Shown here: one piece after another, positions 42,313 to 50,648 of the stretch
Numbering within the stretch: position 1 is the first letter of the stretch
How the letters are laid out: each line of letters opens with the position of its first letter
From: Stackebrandtia nassauensis DSM 44728
GTDB lineage: Bacteria; Actinomycetota; Actinomycetes; Mycobacteriales; Micromonosporaceae
DNA: 64,000 nucleotides
Reading direction: 5' to 3'
Assembly (NCBI RefSeq): GCF_000024545.1
Contig: NC_013947.1
Location: 248,001 to 312,000 of the forward strand
Position numbers and translations under genes: made by a program
Notes under the pieces: generated by a model
The model's database searches: none
Told to the model about the DNA's origin: nothing
What the model saw: only the letters and a program-made list of their open reading frames with translations

Positions 42313-42843
42313 GTGAGCACCATAGAGGCCGCGTTGACGGCCGGTACCGGGCAGGCGCCTTCGGACAGTCGGCTGACCCTGTCGAGCATCATGAGCCCGC
42401 AGGACACCAACCTCATGGGCACCGTCCATGGTGGTGTCATCCTCAAACTCATCGACTCGGTGGCCGGGGTGGTGGCCGCCCGGCATTCGCAGGGGCCCGC
42501 CGTCACCGCGTCCATGGACGAGACGGTGTTCCTGGCGCCGGTGCGGGTCGGGGATGTGGCGCATGTGGACGCCCGGATCACCTGGGCCGGTCGCACGTCC
42601 ATGGAGGTGGCGGTCACCGTGACCGCCGACCGCTGGAACGAGACGGTTCCGGCGACCACCGTCGCCACCGCGCACCTGGTCATGGTGGCCGTGGACGACA
42701 ACGGCAACCCGCGTCCGGTGCCGCCGGTGGTCCCGGTCAGTCAGGAGGACCGGCTCGCCTGGCGGGAGGCCGAGATCCGCCGCACCCACCGGCTCGCGCT
42801 GCGCGCCAGCCTCTCGTCCAAGAAGGACGACAATGCTGCCTGA
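42313..42843 (+). CDS. Acyl-CoA thioesterase (hotdog fold, YciA-like)
   Basis: This 176-residue protein has the YciA/BFIT-type hotdog core: SIMSPQDTNLMGTVHGGVILKLIDSVAGVVAARHS, where the Asp/His and GGVILKLID helix form the catalytic centre, then VTASMDETVFLAPVRVGDVAHVDARITW. It hydrolyses acyl-CoA to free acid and CoA in the cytosol. GTG 42313 has GGAAGG upstream. It is the first gene after the cobalamin riboswitch and overlaps the LysE gene by 11 bp, so both are apparently under cobalamin control, which is unusual for these families. Confidence 0.87.
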   Translation: MSTIEAALTAGTGQAPSDSRLTLSSIMSPQDTNLMGTVHGGVILKLIDSVAGVVAARHSQGPAVTASMDETVFLAPVRVGDVAHVDARITWAGRTSMEVAVTVTADRWNETVPATTVATAHLVMVAVDDNGNPRPVPPVVPVSQEDRLAWREAEIRRTHRLALRASLSSKKDDNAA

Positions 42844-43459
42844 CGCCGCGACCTACCTGAGCTACCTGGCGGCCATCGCGCTGCTGACGATCACGCCGGG
42901 GCCCGACATGATGTTCGTGATCGCCAACGCGGGCCGCTGGGGCACGCGGGCCGGAATCGTCGCCGCCCTGGGCATCACGGTGGGGGAGGCGCTGCACATG
43001 ACGGTCGCGGCGCTGGGCCTGGCGTCGGTGTTCGCCGCCAATCCGGTGCTGTACCAGGTGATCCGCTACGCCGGAGCGGCGTATCTGCTGTACCTCGGCG
43101 TGCAGGTGCTGCGGCACCGGTCGCGGGCGTCGGAGGAGTCGGCCGCCGACCATTCGAGCCCGCGAGCCGCGTTCACCCGGGGAATGGTGACCAATGTGCT
43201 CAATCCCAAGATGGCCCTGTTCAGTCTGGCGTTCCTGCCGCAGTTCATCGATCCCGCCCAGGGGGCGGTCACCGGGCAACTGCTGGTGCTGGGCGCGACC
43301 TTCGTGCTGCTCCAGTTCATCGTCGACGTAGGACTCAGTGTGGCGGCCGGACAGCTGGGCGACCGGTTCCTGCGGCGCCCGGCCGTGGCGCGCGGCGTGA
43401 ACACGGTGACCGGCGCGGTGTTCATCGGGCTGGGCGTGCGGCTGGCCGCGTTCGGTTGA
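42833..43459 (+). CDS. LysE family amino-acid/metabolite exporter
   Basis: This 208-residue protein with six membrane helices has the LysE/RhtB signatures: ALLTITPGPDMMFVIANAGRWGTRAGIVAALGITVGEALHM, IRYAGAAYLLYLGVQVLR and NVLNPKMALFSLAFLPQFI. The family exports lysine, homoserine, threonine or other small metabolites. It overlaps the thioesterase gene by 11 bp. Under the cobalamin riboswitch, it might relieve accumulation of an acid or amino acid when cobalamin-dependent enzymes fail, but this is inference. Confidence 0.88.
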   Translation: MLPDAATYLSYLAAIALLTITPGPDMMFVIANAGRWGTRAGIVAALGITVGEALHMTVAALGLASVFAANPVLYQVIRYAGAAYLLYLGVQVLRHRSRASEESAADHSSPRAAFTRGMVTNVLNPKMALFSLAFLPQFIDPAQGAVTGQLLVLGATFVLLQFIVDVGLSVAAGQLGDRFLRRPAVARGVNTVTGAVFIGLGVRLAAFG

Positions 43460-43463
43460 GGCG

Positions 43464-44135
43464 TCAGGGAAGCGCGAACATGAGCTCTTCCTGCGCGAAC
43501 AGCTCGTGGATCCTGGTGGGTTCGGCGTCGATCAGTCGCTCCAGGTCGTCCGGGTCGATGATCGGGTGACCCGTCGCGGGAAAGTCGGTGTACGACAGCC
43601 CGGGTCGGCACAGCTGGTGGCCCTCATCCGAGTGGTAGTACGAGAACGGCAGCCCGATCTCGTGCAGCCGCCGGGTGAGGCGCCACTCCCGCATCCCGGA
43701 GGCGAACACCTGGACGCCGCGTGCGCGCAGTCGCGGCAGGATCTCCAGATAGGAGTGTTCGGACAGCGGGTTCCCCTGCACCTCCAGCCGGTTGAGGCCG
43801 GGGCAGTCGAGCAGCGGGCTGAGGTCTTCGATCGAGTTGTTGGGCGCCTTCAGGTACAGGAAGGAGTCGGAGAGTTCTTCGACGCCGTCGAGTCGCCTCA
43901 GGCCGCAGTACTCGACGGTCGCCACTTCCAGGTCCCGCATCCCGGTCAGAGACTGAAGCGAGACCGGGTCACAGCCGGACAGCACCAGGTGCCGCATCGA
44001 GGTGCAGGATTCGAGTCCACTGAGGTCGCGGGCCCGCAACACGTGGAGTTTCTCGATGGTGCGTAGTTCGTCCTCAGTGGGGGTTTGTGTGTGCCGTACC
44101 GCGACCCGGATGGCGCGCGCGAGTTGCTTGTCCAC
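43464..44135 (-). CDS. Leucine-rich-repeat-like protein
   Basis: This 223-residue protein is built of degenerate leucine-rich repeats: LRARDLSGLESCTSMRHLVLSGCDPVSLQSLTGMRDLEVATVEYCGLRRLDGVEEL, and then NNSIEDLSPLLDCPGLNRLEVQGNPLSEHSYLEILPRL. The C-terminal 70 residues are a unique domain ending RIHELFAQEELMFALP. There is no signal peptide. I use GTG 44135; the longer start at 44219 would lie inside the terminator hairpin of the upstream gene and encode a non-repeat leader. It may mediate protein binding; function unknown. Confidence 0.68.
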   Translation of the reverse strand: MDKQLARAIRVAVRHTQTPTEDELRTIEKLHVLRARDLSGLESCTSMRHLVLSGCDPVSLQSLTGMRDLEVATVEYCGLRRLDGVEELSDSFLYLKAPNNSIEDLSPLLDCPGLNRLEVQGNPLSEHSYLEILPRLRARGVQVFASGMREWRLTRRLHEIGLPFSYYHSDEGHQLCRPGLSYTDFPATGHPIIDPDDLERLIDAEPTRIHELFAQEELMFALP

Positions 44136-44189
44136 GAACGAAGAGGATCCCGGACAACGATCTTGGGGTCGGCACCGGGGGCCGAAAGT

Positions 44190-44219
44190 GTGCCGGGCCC
44201 GACGCGGTGGGCCCGGCAC
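44190..44219 (-). terminator. Terminator after the secreted protein gene
   Basis: GTGCCGGGCCC (44190-44200) and GGGCCCGGCAC (44209-44219) form a perfect 11-bp stem with an 8-nt loop, starting 12 bp past the stop at 44232. Confidence 0.78.
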
Positions 44220-44231
44220 GGTCGGCGGCGG

Positions 44232-44879
44232 TTAGGCGGATTGGTTGACGATGACGTCGAAGCCGTCCAGCGTCATGGGAACGGTGCTGGAGCCGTCCTG
44301 GCTGATGAGCTCGACGGGGCCCGCCAATGAGTACTGCTGGTTCACGGGCGGGAACTGCTTCACGTCGGTCGCTCTCAGTTGGGCCGGGTCCTTTGTCGCC
44401 AGTTGCATGATCTCCTCGGCCTTGCCCGGTGCCGCTGGCATGGACACGGTCAGCTTCAGGTCCAGCACCATGATGTGTTCGTAGGTCGCTGGAGTCGGCT
44501 TGACCACCCGCAGGATGGACTTCTCGTCCACGACGGCGTTGTCCTGGTTGACGGTGATCGACGTCGTCTGCGGGGCCTTCGTCGACAGCGTCAAGTCGGA
44601 CGGTTTGGCCTCGACCGACAGCTTCTTCGGGTCGGACGGGTTGGCGTCGATCGTGACGGTGAGGGTGCCGCGCAGCGGTTCGGAGGTGATGGCCTTGCCG
44701 TCGATCGTGAGGCCGATGCCCTCGGAGGTGACGGTGAGATCGAACTTCTGCCCGGGCGTCGGAAGTGCCGCGGTGGGCGCGGCCTGGGCGGTGGCCGGGG
44801 CGACGAGCGCCAGCGCCGCGATCGTGGCGGCGCACGCGAGCAACCGGATCGATCTGTTGAGGACTGTGGACGGTTTCAT
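44232..44879 (-). CDS. Secreted beta-rich protein of unknown function
   Basis: This 215-residue protein has a signal peptide of about 35 residues (LLACAATIAALALVAPATAQA). The mature part has short beta strands rich in Thr and Val: FDLTVTSEGIGLTIDGKAIT, TLTVTIDANPSDPKKLSVEAKPSDLTLSTKAP, ending DGFDVIVNQSA. It resembles the secreted 'DUF' proteins found near actinobacterial cell-wall genes, but I cannot name the family. ATG 44879 has GGGAGGGA upstream. It is transcribed toward the repeat protein and isolated from it by a terminator. Confidence 0.7.
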   Translation of the reverse strand: MKPSTVLNRSIRLLACAATIAALALVAPATAQAAPTAALPTPGQKFDLTVTSEGIGLTIDGKAITSEPLRGTLTVTIDANPSDPKKLSVEAKPSDLTLSTKAPQTTSITVNQDNAVVDEKSILRVVKPTPATYEHIMVLDLKLTVSMPAAPGKAEEIMQLATKDPAQLRATDVKQFPPVNQQYSLAGPVELISQDGSSTVPMTLDGFDVIVNQSA

Positions 44880-44961
44880 GTGGGTTCCCTCCCCGTCGTG
44901 TGTGGACCCGTGGTGGGTGACCATAGCCGTCGCGGGGAGGGATGTCATCGATTCGACGGCT

Positions 44962-46164
44962 TCAGCCCCCGGTCGGGCGCAGCTTTGATATGGGCAGCAG
45001 CGTCGCGACGGCCAGGCCGCTGAGCAGCGCGAACGCCAGCTGGAAGTCGCCGAGGGCATCGCGCAGGCCGCCGACGAGCATCGGCGCCAGCGCGGCGCAG
45101 GCGTAGCCGACGAAGAAGGCCATCGCGCTGATCCGTCCGGCCTCGGCGGCGTCGCGACTGATCACCACCGGCACGGTGAGGACGAGTGTGAACAGTCCAC
45201 CGTGTCCGATGCCCAGGACGACGATCCACAGCCAGGTCAGCGTCGCGGGCGCGAGGGCCAGCCCGGCGAAGCCCAGCGCGGTCGCCGCCGTGGTGAGCGT
45301 CAGGCCGAAGCGGATGTCGCGCGCCTCGCCCAGGATCGCCGGGACGGCGAGCATGGCGACGACCTGGATCGCGATCAGCACGGTCAACAGCACCCCGGCG
45401 TCGACGGCGGTGCGGTCGGCGTCGTCGTGGAGGAGTGCCGCCACCCAGGCGAGCTCGCAGTAGTAGAGCGCCGAGTTCGCCGCCGCCAGAACCGTTACCC
45501 GCCAAGCGGTCCGGTCACGCCAGGGCAGGCCACGGGTCGCGGGTCCGGCGGTGGTGGTCGCGGGATCGGGGCCCAGGGCGGGCCGGGCGGTCAGCCACAC
45601 CGCGATGCCGACCACGGCCAGCACCGACCACGAGGCCAGGGCGCCGTGCCAGGAACCGATCGTGGCGGCCAGCGGAGCGCTGACCCCGGCGGCGATCGCG
45701 CCGCCAAGCCCGAGTCCGGCGGTGTAGACGCCGGTGGCCAGCCCCGGACGGGCGGCGAAACGGGCCTTGACGATCGCGGGCAGCAGCGTCTGGGCGATGG
45801 CGATTCCGGCGCCGACGGCGGCCGCGCAGCTCAGTTGCAGCCAGGCCGCGCCGCCCAGCCCGCGGGCGGCGGTGCCTACGGCGATGACGGCCAGGCCGAG
45901 CGCGACGCCGTGCCGCGGGCCGAACCGACGCGCGACCGAGGCCGCGAACGGGGCGAACAGGCCCATGGCCAGCGTCGGGATCGTGGTGAGCAGGGCGACG
46001 CCGGTGGCCGACAGGCCCAGGTCGGAGCGGATGGCGTCGACGAGCGGGGAGACGGCGGCCAGCGCGGGGCGCAGGTTGAGCGCGGCGACGAACATCGCCA
46101 GCGCGGCGAAGCCGAGCAGGGCCGGGCCCGGCGGGGCGAGCGGGCGGTCGTGGACACGGGACAT
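44962..46164 (-). CDS. MFS transporter, CynX/NimT-like
   Basis: This 400-residue protein has 12 helices and matches the CynX/NimT branch: FVAALNLRPALAAVSPLVDAIRSDLGLSATGVALLTTIPTLAMGLFAPFAA, then GAGIAIAQTLLPAIVKARF and GLFTLVLTVPVVISRDAAEAGRISAMAFFVGYACAALAPMLVG. CynX and NimT are exporters of cyanate and nitroimidazole-type compounds. ATG has GGAGGA 6 bp upstream. It is divergent from an Rrf2 regulator across three operator-like repeats, so it is probably its target. Confidence 0.9.
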   Translation of the reverse strand: MSRVHDRPLAPPGPALLGFAALAMFVAALNLRPALAAVSPLVDAIRSDLGLSATGVALLTTIPTLAMGLFAPFAASVARRFGPRHGVALGLAVIAVGTAARGLGGAAWLQLSCAAAVGAGIAIAQTLLPAIVKARFAARPGLATGVYTAGLGLGGAIAAGVSAPLAATIGSWHGALASWSVLAVVGIAVWLTARPALGPDPATTTAGPATRGLPWRDRTAWRVTVLAAANSALYYCELAWVAALLHDDADRTAVDAGVLLTVLIAIQVVAMLAVPAILGEARDIRFGLTLTTAATALGFAGLALAPATLTWLWIVVLGIGHGGLFTLVLTVPVVISRDAAEAGRISAMAFFVGYACAALAPMLVGGLRDALGDFQLAFALLSGLAVATLLPISKLRPTGG

Positions 46165-46173
46165 GGATTCCTC

Positions 46174-46237
46174 CGGACAATGATCTCGGACATTTATTAT
46201 CCGAGTTCTACCACAACCCGGACAATAATTATCCGAG
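46174..46237. promoter_or_regulatory. Rrf2-type operator repeats between MFS and rrf2
   Basis: CGGACATTTATTATCCGAG (46187-46205) and CGGACAATAATTATCCGAG (46219-46237) are spaced 32 bp, with each half-site CGGA/TCCG in dyad symmetry. A third, degenerate copy, CGGACAATGATCTCGGA, covers 46174-46190. The AT-rich centre resembles NsrR/Rrf2-type sites. Confidence 0.72.
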
Positions 46238-46256
46238 AGGGGGCTATGCTGGCGAC

Positions 46257-46733
46257 ATGAAGATGACCAGCGGGGTGGAGTGGGCCCTGCACGCCTGCGT
46301 CACACTCAGCCAGGCCGCCGACCCGGTACCCGCCGCCCGGCTGGCCGAACTGCACGGCACCCCACCGGCCTACCTGGCCAAGCAACTACAGTCGCTGGCC
46401 CGCGCGGGCATCGTCACCTCCACGGCCGGACAGGTCGGCGGCTACACCCTGACCCGACCAGCCACCGAGGTCACCGTGCTGGAAGTCGTCCAAGCCGTCG
46501 ACGGCACCGAACCCGCCTACCGCTGCACCGAGATCCGGCAGCGCGGCCCACTGGCCGTGCCCGCCGAGAAGTGCGAGCGCTCCTGCGCGATCGCCCGCGC
46601 CATGGCCGAAGCCCAGGAAGCCTGGTCACGAGCGCTGTCGCGCATCACCATCGCCGACCTGGCCCGGGGCATCGACGCCGACAGCGACGGCACCGCGATG
46701 GCCGACGTCCGGGGCTGGCTGGCGGCCGTCTGA
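46257..46733 (+). CDS. Rrf2 family transcriptional regulator
   Basis: This 158-residue winged-helix protein has GVEWALHACVTLSQAADPVPAARLAELHGTPPAYLAKQLQSLARAGIV and the wing VGGYTLTRPATEVTVLEVV. The cysteine-rich loop RCTEIRQ and EKCERSCAI holds three Cys that could bind an iron-sulfur cluster, as in NsrR/IscR-type members. It probably controls the divergent MFS gene in response to redox or NO-type stress. The ATG has no Shine-Dalgarno; TATGCT ends 6 nt before it, so it is likely leaderless. Its 3' end overlaps the convergent Fsr-type gene by 108 bp. Confidence 0.88.
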   Translation: MKMTSGVEWALHACVTLSQAADPVPAARLAELHGTPPAYLAKQLQSLARAGIVTSTAGQVGGYTLTRPATEVTVLEVVQAVDGTEPAYRCTEIRQRGPLAVPAEKCERSCAIARAMAEAQEAWSRALSRITIADLARGIDADSDGTAMADVRGWLAAV

Positions 46734-47891
46734 GCCATCGGCCCCCATCACCGCAGGCTCCGGGAGCGTCCGGAACATCAGCCAGCTCAGCACCGGCATC
46801 GCGATCAGCGGCGCCAACGCCACCCGCAGCGAGGTCGCGTCGGCGAGCCCGCCGATGAGCGGACTGGCCAGCCCGCCGATCGTGATCGTCAGGCCCAGCG
46901 TGATGCCGCTCGCCGTGCCCACCCGGCTGGGCAGGTAGTCCTGGCCCAGCGTCACCTGCAACGAGAACGGCACGTACAGCCCCGCCGAGGTCGCCGCCAC
47001 GAACAGGTAGAACGCTGGACCCGGCACGAACACCACGCCCGCCACCGCGACGACCGCCACCAGGTAGGCGTACCGCACCACCGTGACCCGATCCCAGCGG
47101 TTGGCGAGCCGGCCCCCGAGGATCGTGCCCACCGCCCCGCCCACATACAGCGTGAACAACGCGATCGTCCCGGCCAGCACCCCGCCGCCGACGCGCTCCT
47201 GCGCGTACACCGCGATGAACGTGCTCAGCCCCACGAAGGTGATCGACCGGCCGACCACCGCGATCGACAGCTTCACGAACGAACCTCGGTCGTCCGGCCG
47301 CTTCGCTTGCGCCGCAACCGAACCGTTCGCCGCCGACGCTGCCAGCCCCCGCAGCACCGGCAGGCACAACACGCTCCCGGCCAACGCGGGCAGCACCAGC
47401 AACGGCGTGAACCGCAACCCACCCGTCGCCACCACCGCCGTCACCAGCAGCGGTGCGAGCGCGAAACCCACGTTGCCGCCCAACGAGAACCAGCTCATCG
47501 CCGTATGACTGCCCCGGCTGGCGATCCGCGCCACCCGAGCCGACTCCGGGTGGTACGCCGCCACCCCGATCCCCGACACCGCGACGAAGGCCAAGGTCAC
47601 CGCGTACGAACCGCTCACCCCGGACAACGCGATCCCCACACCCCCGACGATCGTGCTCACCGGCAGCAGCCACGGCAGCGCCCGCCGATCCGTCACCGCG
47701 CCGAACAGCGGCTGCGCCACCGACGACAACAGCGACGCCGCCAACACCACCCCGGCCACCGCCGCGTGCGAGTACGCGCGCTCGGCGATGAAGAACGGCA
47801 CCAGCGCGGCCACCGCCCCCTGGTACACATCCACACACGCGTGCCCCAACGACAGCAGGACAACGGACTTCTTCACGGACACGACGCCCAT
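46626..47891 (-). CDS. MFS transporter, fosmidomycin-resistance (Fsr) type
   Basis: This 421-residue protein has the Fsr-family opening SVVLLSLGHACVDVYQGAVAALVPFFI and 12 helices, e.g. QPLFGAVTDRRALPWLLP, and SGIGVAAYHPESARVARIASRG, plus ITLGLTITIGGLASPLIGGLADATSL. The family exports fosmidomycin and other drugs. The last 40 residues (GADGSDGRQPAPDVG...) read antisense through the end of the rrf2 gene and are not family-like, suggesting the natural stop was lost. ATG 47891 is chosen over a longer frame to 48005. It is divergent from an AraC gene, which probably regulates it. Confidence 0.86.
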   Translation of the reverse strand: MGVVSVKKSVVLLSLGHACVDVYQGAVAALVPFFIAERAYSHAAVAGVVLAASLLSSVAQPLFGAVTDRRALPWLLPVSTIVGGVGIALSGVSGSYAVTLAFVAVSGIGVAAYHPESARVARIASRGSHTAMSWFSLGGNVGFALAPLLVTAVVATGGLRFTPLLVLPALAGSVLCLPVLRGLAASAANGSVAAQAKRPDDRGSFVKLSIAVVGRSITFVGLSTFIAVYAQERVGGGVLAGTIALFTLYVGGAVGTILGGRLANRWDRVTVVRYAYLVAVVAVAGVVFVPGPAFYLFVAATSAGLYVPFSLQVTLGQDYLPSRVGTASGITLGLTITIGGLASPLIGGLADATSLRVALAPLIAMPVLSWLMFRTLPEPAVMGADGSDGRQPAPDVGHRGAVAVGVDAPGQVGDGDARQRS

Positions 47892-47937
47892 GTTCGCCGC
47901 CCCGAGCCCTGTCCGACTTCCGATAAACTGCCAACCA

Positions 47938-48678
47938 ATGCCGAAAATCCGCCACCAACCGACGGCACCCACCCTCGCCCGGCAACTGGCCCCGGGCGAT
48001 GTCATCGACGCGCACCGACACGACGACCACCAGATCGTCTACGCCGCCCGCGGTGTCCTGGCCATCACCACCGACAAGGGCAGCTGGATCGCCCCGGCCA
48101 CCCGCGCCATCTGGGTACCGGCGGGCACCACCCACGCGCACCGCGCCCACGGCGACCTCGAACTCCACCTCGTCGGCCTGCCCGCCCGCGACAACCCGCT
48201 CGACCTCGCCGAACCCACGGTGCTGGCCATCGGCCCGCTGACCCGGGAACTGATCCTCGCCTACACCCGCAGCCCCGCCGACGACAGCCCGGAACGCGCC
48301 CGCCTGCGCGCCGTCCTGCTCGACCAGCTCCGCGCCACGCCCCAGCAACCGATCCACCTGCCCACCCCCACCGATCCCCGACTGTCCGAACTGTGCGACC
48401 GGCTGCGCGCCGACCCCGCCGACAACAGCACCCTCACCGTCCTGGGCCGCCGCGTCGGCGCCAGCGAACGCACCCTGTCGCGGTTGTTCAAAACCGAACT
48501 GGGCATGACCTTCCCGCAGTGGCGAACCCAGCTGCGGCTGTACCACGCCCTGGTCCTGTTGGCCGACAACGCTTCCGTCACCGCCGTGGCCCACACCTGC
48601 GGCTGGTCGTCCACAAGTGCCTTCATCGACGCGTTCCGCCGCGCCTTCGGCCACACTCCCGGCGCCCACCAGCGGTGA
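47938..48678 (+). CDS. AraC family regulator with cupin sensor domain
   Basis: At 246 residues, an N-terminal cupin (AHRHDDHQIVYAARGVLAITTDKGSWIAPATRAIWVPAGTTHAHRAHG) binds a ligand or metal. The C-terminal double HTH (LTVLGRRVGASERTLSRLFKTELGMTFPQWRTQLRLYHALVLLADNASVTAVAHTCGWSSTSAFIDAFRRAFGHTPG) binds DNA. It starts at ATG 47938, 46 bp from the divergent Fsr-type exporter, its most likely target. TAAACT ends 8 nt before the ATG with no ribosome site, again suggesting leaderless transcription. Confidence 0.9.
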   Translation: MPKIRHQPTAPTLARQLAPGDVIDAHRHDDHQIVYAARGVLAITTDKGSWIAPATRAIWVPAGTTHAHRAHGDLELHLVGLPARDNPLDLAEPTVLAIGPLTRELILAYTRSPADDSPERARLRAVLLDQLRATPQQPIHLPTPTDPRLSELCDRLRADPADNSTLTVLGRRVGASERTLSRLFKTELGMTFPQWRTQLRLYHALVLLADNASVTAVAHTCGWSSTSAFIDAFRRAFGHTPGAHQR

Positions 48679-48726
48679 CCGGAAGGTTATGGCGGATTTA
48701 TCGCGGCACAGGCGATAGTCGCCCAC

Positions 48727-49497
48727 ATGAGTCCGAAATGGAAGCTGCTCGCCGTCGCCGTGACCGCGACGATCGCCGTCGGCGGCGGAACCCTGGCTTA
48801 CGCCGATTCCCGTGCCAGCTGGGAGGAACAGTTCGGCGGCGAGGCCGGAAGCCCGCCCGACGCCTCCCGCTGGGTACAGCAGACCGGCTGTGAATGGGGC
48901 AACGGCAAGGAAGAGCAGTGTTACACCGACGGCGGCAGGAACGCCGAACTCGACGGCGAGGGCAATCTCGTCATCACCGCCAAGGCCGAGGAGTTCAACG
49001 ACCGCCACTTCACCTCGGCCCGGCTGCGCGCCACCACGATCAACGACCCGGGCACCGTCGAGGTGCGCGCCAAGTTCTCCGGCTACGTCGCCGGTGCCTG
49101 GCCCGCGATCTGGACCACCGACGAGGCGAACTGGCCCACCAACGGTGAACTGGACCTGATGGAGATCGGCGGCGGAGGCGACTGGAAACCCCAGTACCAC
49201 TCGCATTTCGGCACCGTCGACGACCACCAGCAGTACGGCGACTTCTATCCCGACGACAGCGACGATCCAACATGGACCGACTGGCACACCTACCGGGTGG
49301 ACTACACCAACGGCGCCGACGGCGAGGCGTCCTTCTACATCGACGACAAGCTCGCCGCGACCGTGCCGTACCAGGTGCCCGACGACGCCCCGGCCTACGT
49401 GATCCTCAACATCGCCGTCGGCGGCTGGGCCGGAACCCCCGACCCGCGGCTGCACAACACGATGACCGTCGACTATGTGAAGGTCACCGAGGCGTGA
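48727..49497 (+). CDS. Secreted glycoside hydrolase family 16 (beta-glucanase-like)
   Basis: This 256-residue protein has a signal peptide of about 26 residues (WKLLAVAVTATIAVGGGTLAYA). The GH16 jellyroll has the catalytic motif GELDLMEIGG (E-x-D-x-x-E, nucleophile and acid/base Glu) near residue 140, preceded by EVRAKFSGYVAGAWPAIWT and followed by NIAVGGWAGTPDPRLHNTMTVDYVKV. GH16 enzymes cleave beta-1,3/1,4-glucans or galactans outside the cell. It is a complete single-domain enzyme with no carbohydrate-binding module. Several bases separate it from the next gene. Confidence 0.92.
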   Translation: MSPKWKLLAVAVTATIAVGGGTLAYADSRASWEEQFGGEAGSPPDASRWVQQTGCEWGNGKEEQCYTDGGRNAELDGEGNLVITAKAEEFNDRHFTSARLRATTINDPGTVEVRAKFSGYVAGAWPAIWTTDEANWPTNGELDLMEIGGGGDWKPQYHSHFGTVDDHQQYGDFYPDDSDDPTWTDWHTYRVDYTNGADGEASFYIDDKLAATVPYQVPDDAPAYVILNIAVGGWAGTPDPRLHNTMTVDYVKVTEA

Positions 49498-49516
49498 TCG
49501 TTGTAGGTTGACGCCC

Positions 49517-50641
49517 ATGACGATCTTCACCAAAGTGGAACTCACCGACCGGCTCGCCAAGGCCCGCTCCGCCACCGAGGCCTCCGGCATCGACGCCGTG
49601 CTCATCTCGCCCGGCGCCGACCTGCACTACCTGACCGGCTACGACGCCAAACCGCTGGAGCGGCTGACCTGCCTGGTGCTGCGGCCCGGGGCCGAACCGC
49701 TGCTGGTCGTGCCCGTCCTGGAGCGGGCCGCCGCGCAGGCTTCCCCCGCCGGGGACCTGGGGCTGGAACTGGTGTCCTGGCACGAGACCGAGGACCCCTA
49801 CGCGCTGGTCGCCGCGCTGCTGCCGCCAGGGACGCGGCGGATCGCGTACGACAACCACATGTGGGCCGAGAAGCTGCTGGCGTTTCGCAGCGCGCTGCCC
49901 GGCACCGAGCAGGAGCTGGCCGGGGAGATCCTGCGGGAGTTGCGGATGCGCAAGTCCGGCAACGAGATCGAGGCGCTGCGGCGGGCCGGGGCGGCCATCG
50001 ACCGGGTGCACGCGCGGATGGCCGAGTGGCTGCGGCCCGGCCGCACCGAACGCGAGGTCGGCGCCGACATCGCCGAGGCGATCGCCGCCGAGGGACACGC
50101 CACCGTGGACTTCGTGATCGTCGGCTCCGGCCCCAACGGCGCCTCGCCGCACCACGACCTGTCCGACCGGGTGATCCAGCCCGGCGACCCGGTCGTGGTC
50201 GACATCGGCGGCACCACAGCGGACGGTTACTGCTCCGACTCCACCCGCACCTACGTCGCCGGTGGTGAAGCGCCCGAGGAGTTCGCCGCGTACTACGAGG
50301 TGCTGCTGCGCGCCCAGATCGCGGCGTGCGAGCACGTCCGGCCCGGCGTCACCGCCGCGTCCGTGGACGCCGCCGCCCGCGACGTCATCGCCGCGGCCGG
50401 GTACGGCGAGCGGTTCATCCACCGCACCGGGCACGGCATCGGCATGCAGGGCCACGAGGATCCGTACATAGTGGCCGGCAACGAGCGGGTGCTGGAGCCC
50501 GGCATGGCGTTCTCGATCGAACCGGGCATCTACGTCGACGGCGCCCACGGCGCCCGCATCGAGGACATCGTCGTGGTCACCGACGACGGCGTCGAACGGC
50601 TCAACCTGACGCCGCGCGAACTCGTCGTCATCGACGCCTGA
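49517..50641 (+). CDS. M24 family (Xaa-Pro) metallopeptidase
   Basis: This 374-residue protein has an N-terminal creatinase-like domain (GIDAVLISPGADLHYLTGYDA) and a pita-bread catalytic domain. Five metal ligands are visible: Asp in VVDIGGTTADG, Asp in CSDSTRTYV, His in RTGHGIGMQGHEDPY, Glu in FSIEPGIYV and Glu in GARIEDIVV. It removes N-terminal residues next to proline. TAGGTT ends 7 nt before ATG 49517 with no Shine-Dalgarno, favouring this start over a TTG at 49508. Confidence 0.93.
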   Translation: MTIFTKVELTDRLAKARSATEASGIDAVLISPGADLHYLTGYDAKPLERLTCLVLRPGAEPLLVVPVLERAAAQASPAGDLGLELVSWHETEDPYALVAALLPPGTRRIAYDNHMWAEKLLAFRSALPGTEQELAGEILRELRMRKSGNEIEALRRAGAAIDRVHARMAEWLRPGRTEREVGADIAEAIAAEGHATVDFVIVGSGPNGASPHHDLSDRVIQPGDPVVVDIGGTTADGYCSDSTRTYVAGGEAPEEFAAYYEVLLRAQIAACEHVRPGVTAASVDAAARDVIAAAGYGERFIHRTGHGIGMQGHEDPYIVAGNERVLEPGMAFSIEPGIYVDGAHGARIEDIVVVTDDGVERLNLTPRELVVIDA

Positions 50642-50648
50642 GACCGTC

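Noticed and set aside
43464-44219. Longer start for the leucine-rich-like protein
   Set aside because: The extra 28 codons lie in the terminator hairpin of the upstream gene, so a start near 44135 is more credible.
46645-49605. 986-codon open frame on the minus strand across MFS, AraC and GH16 genes
   Set aside because: It crosses genes on both strands with clear families and is composed of Gly/Val/Arg-rich shadow sequence.
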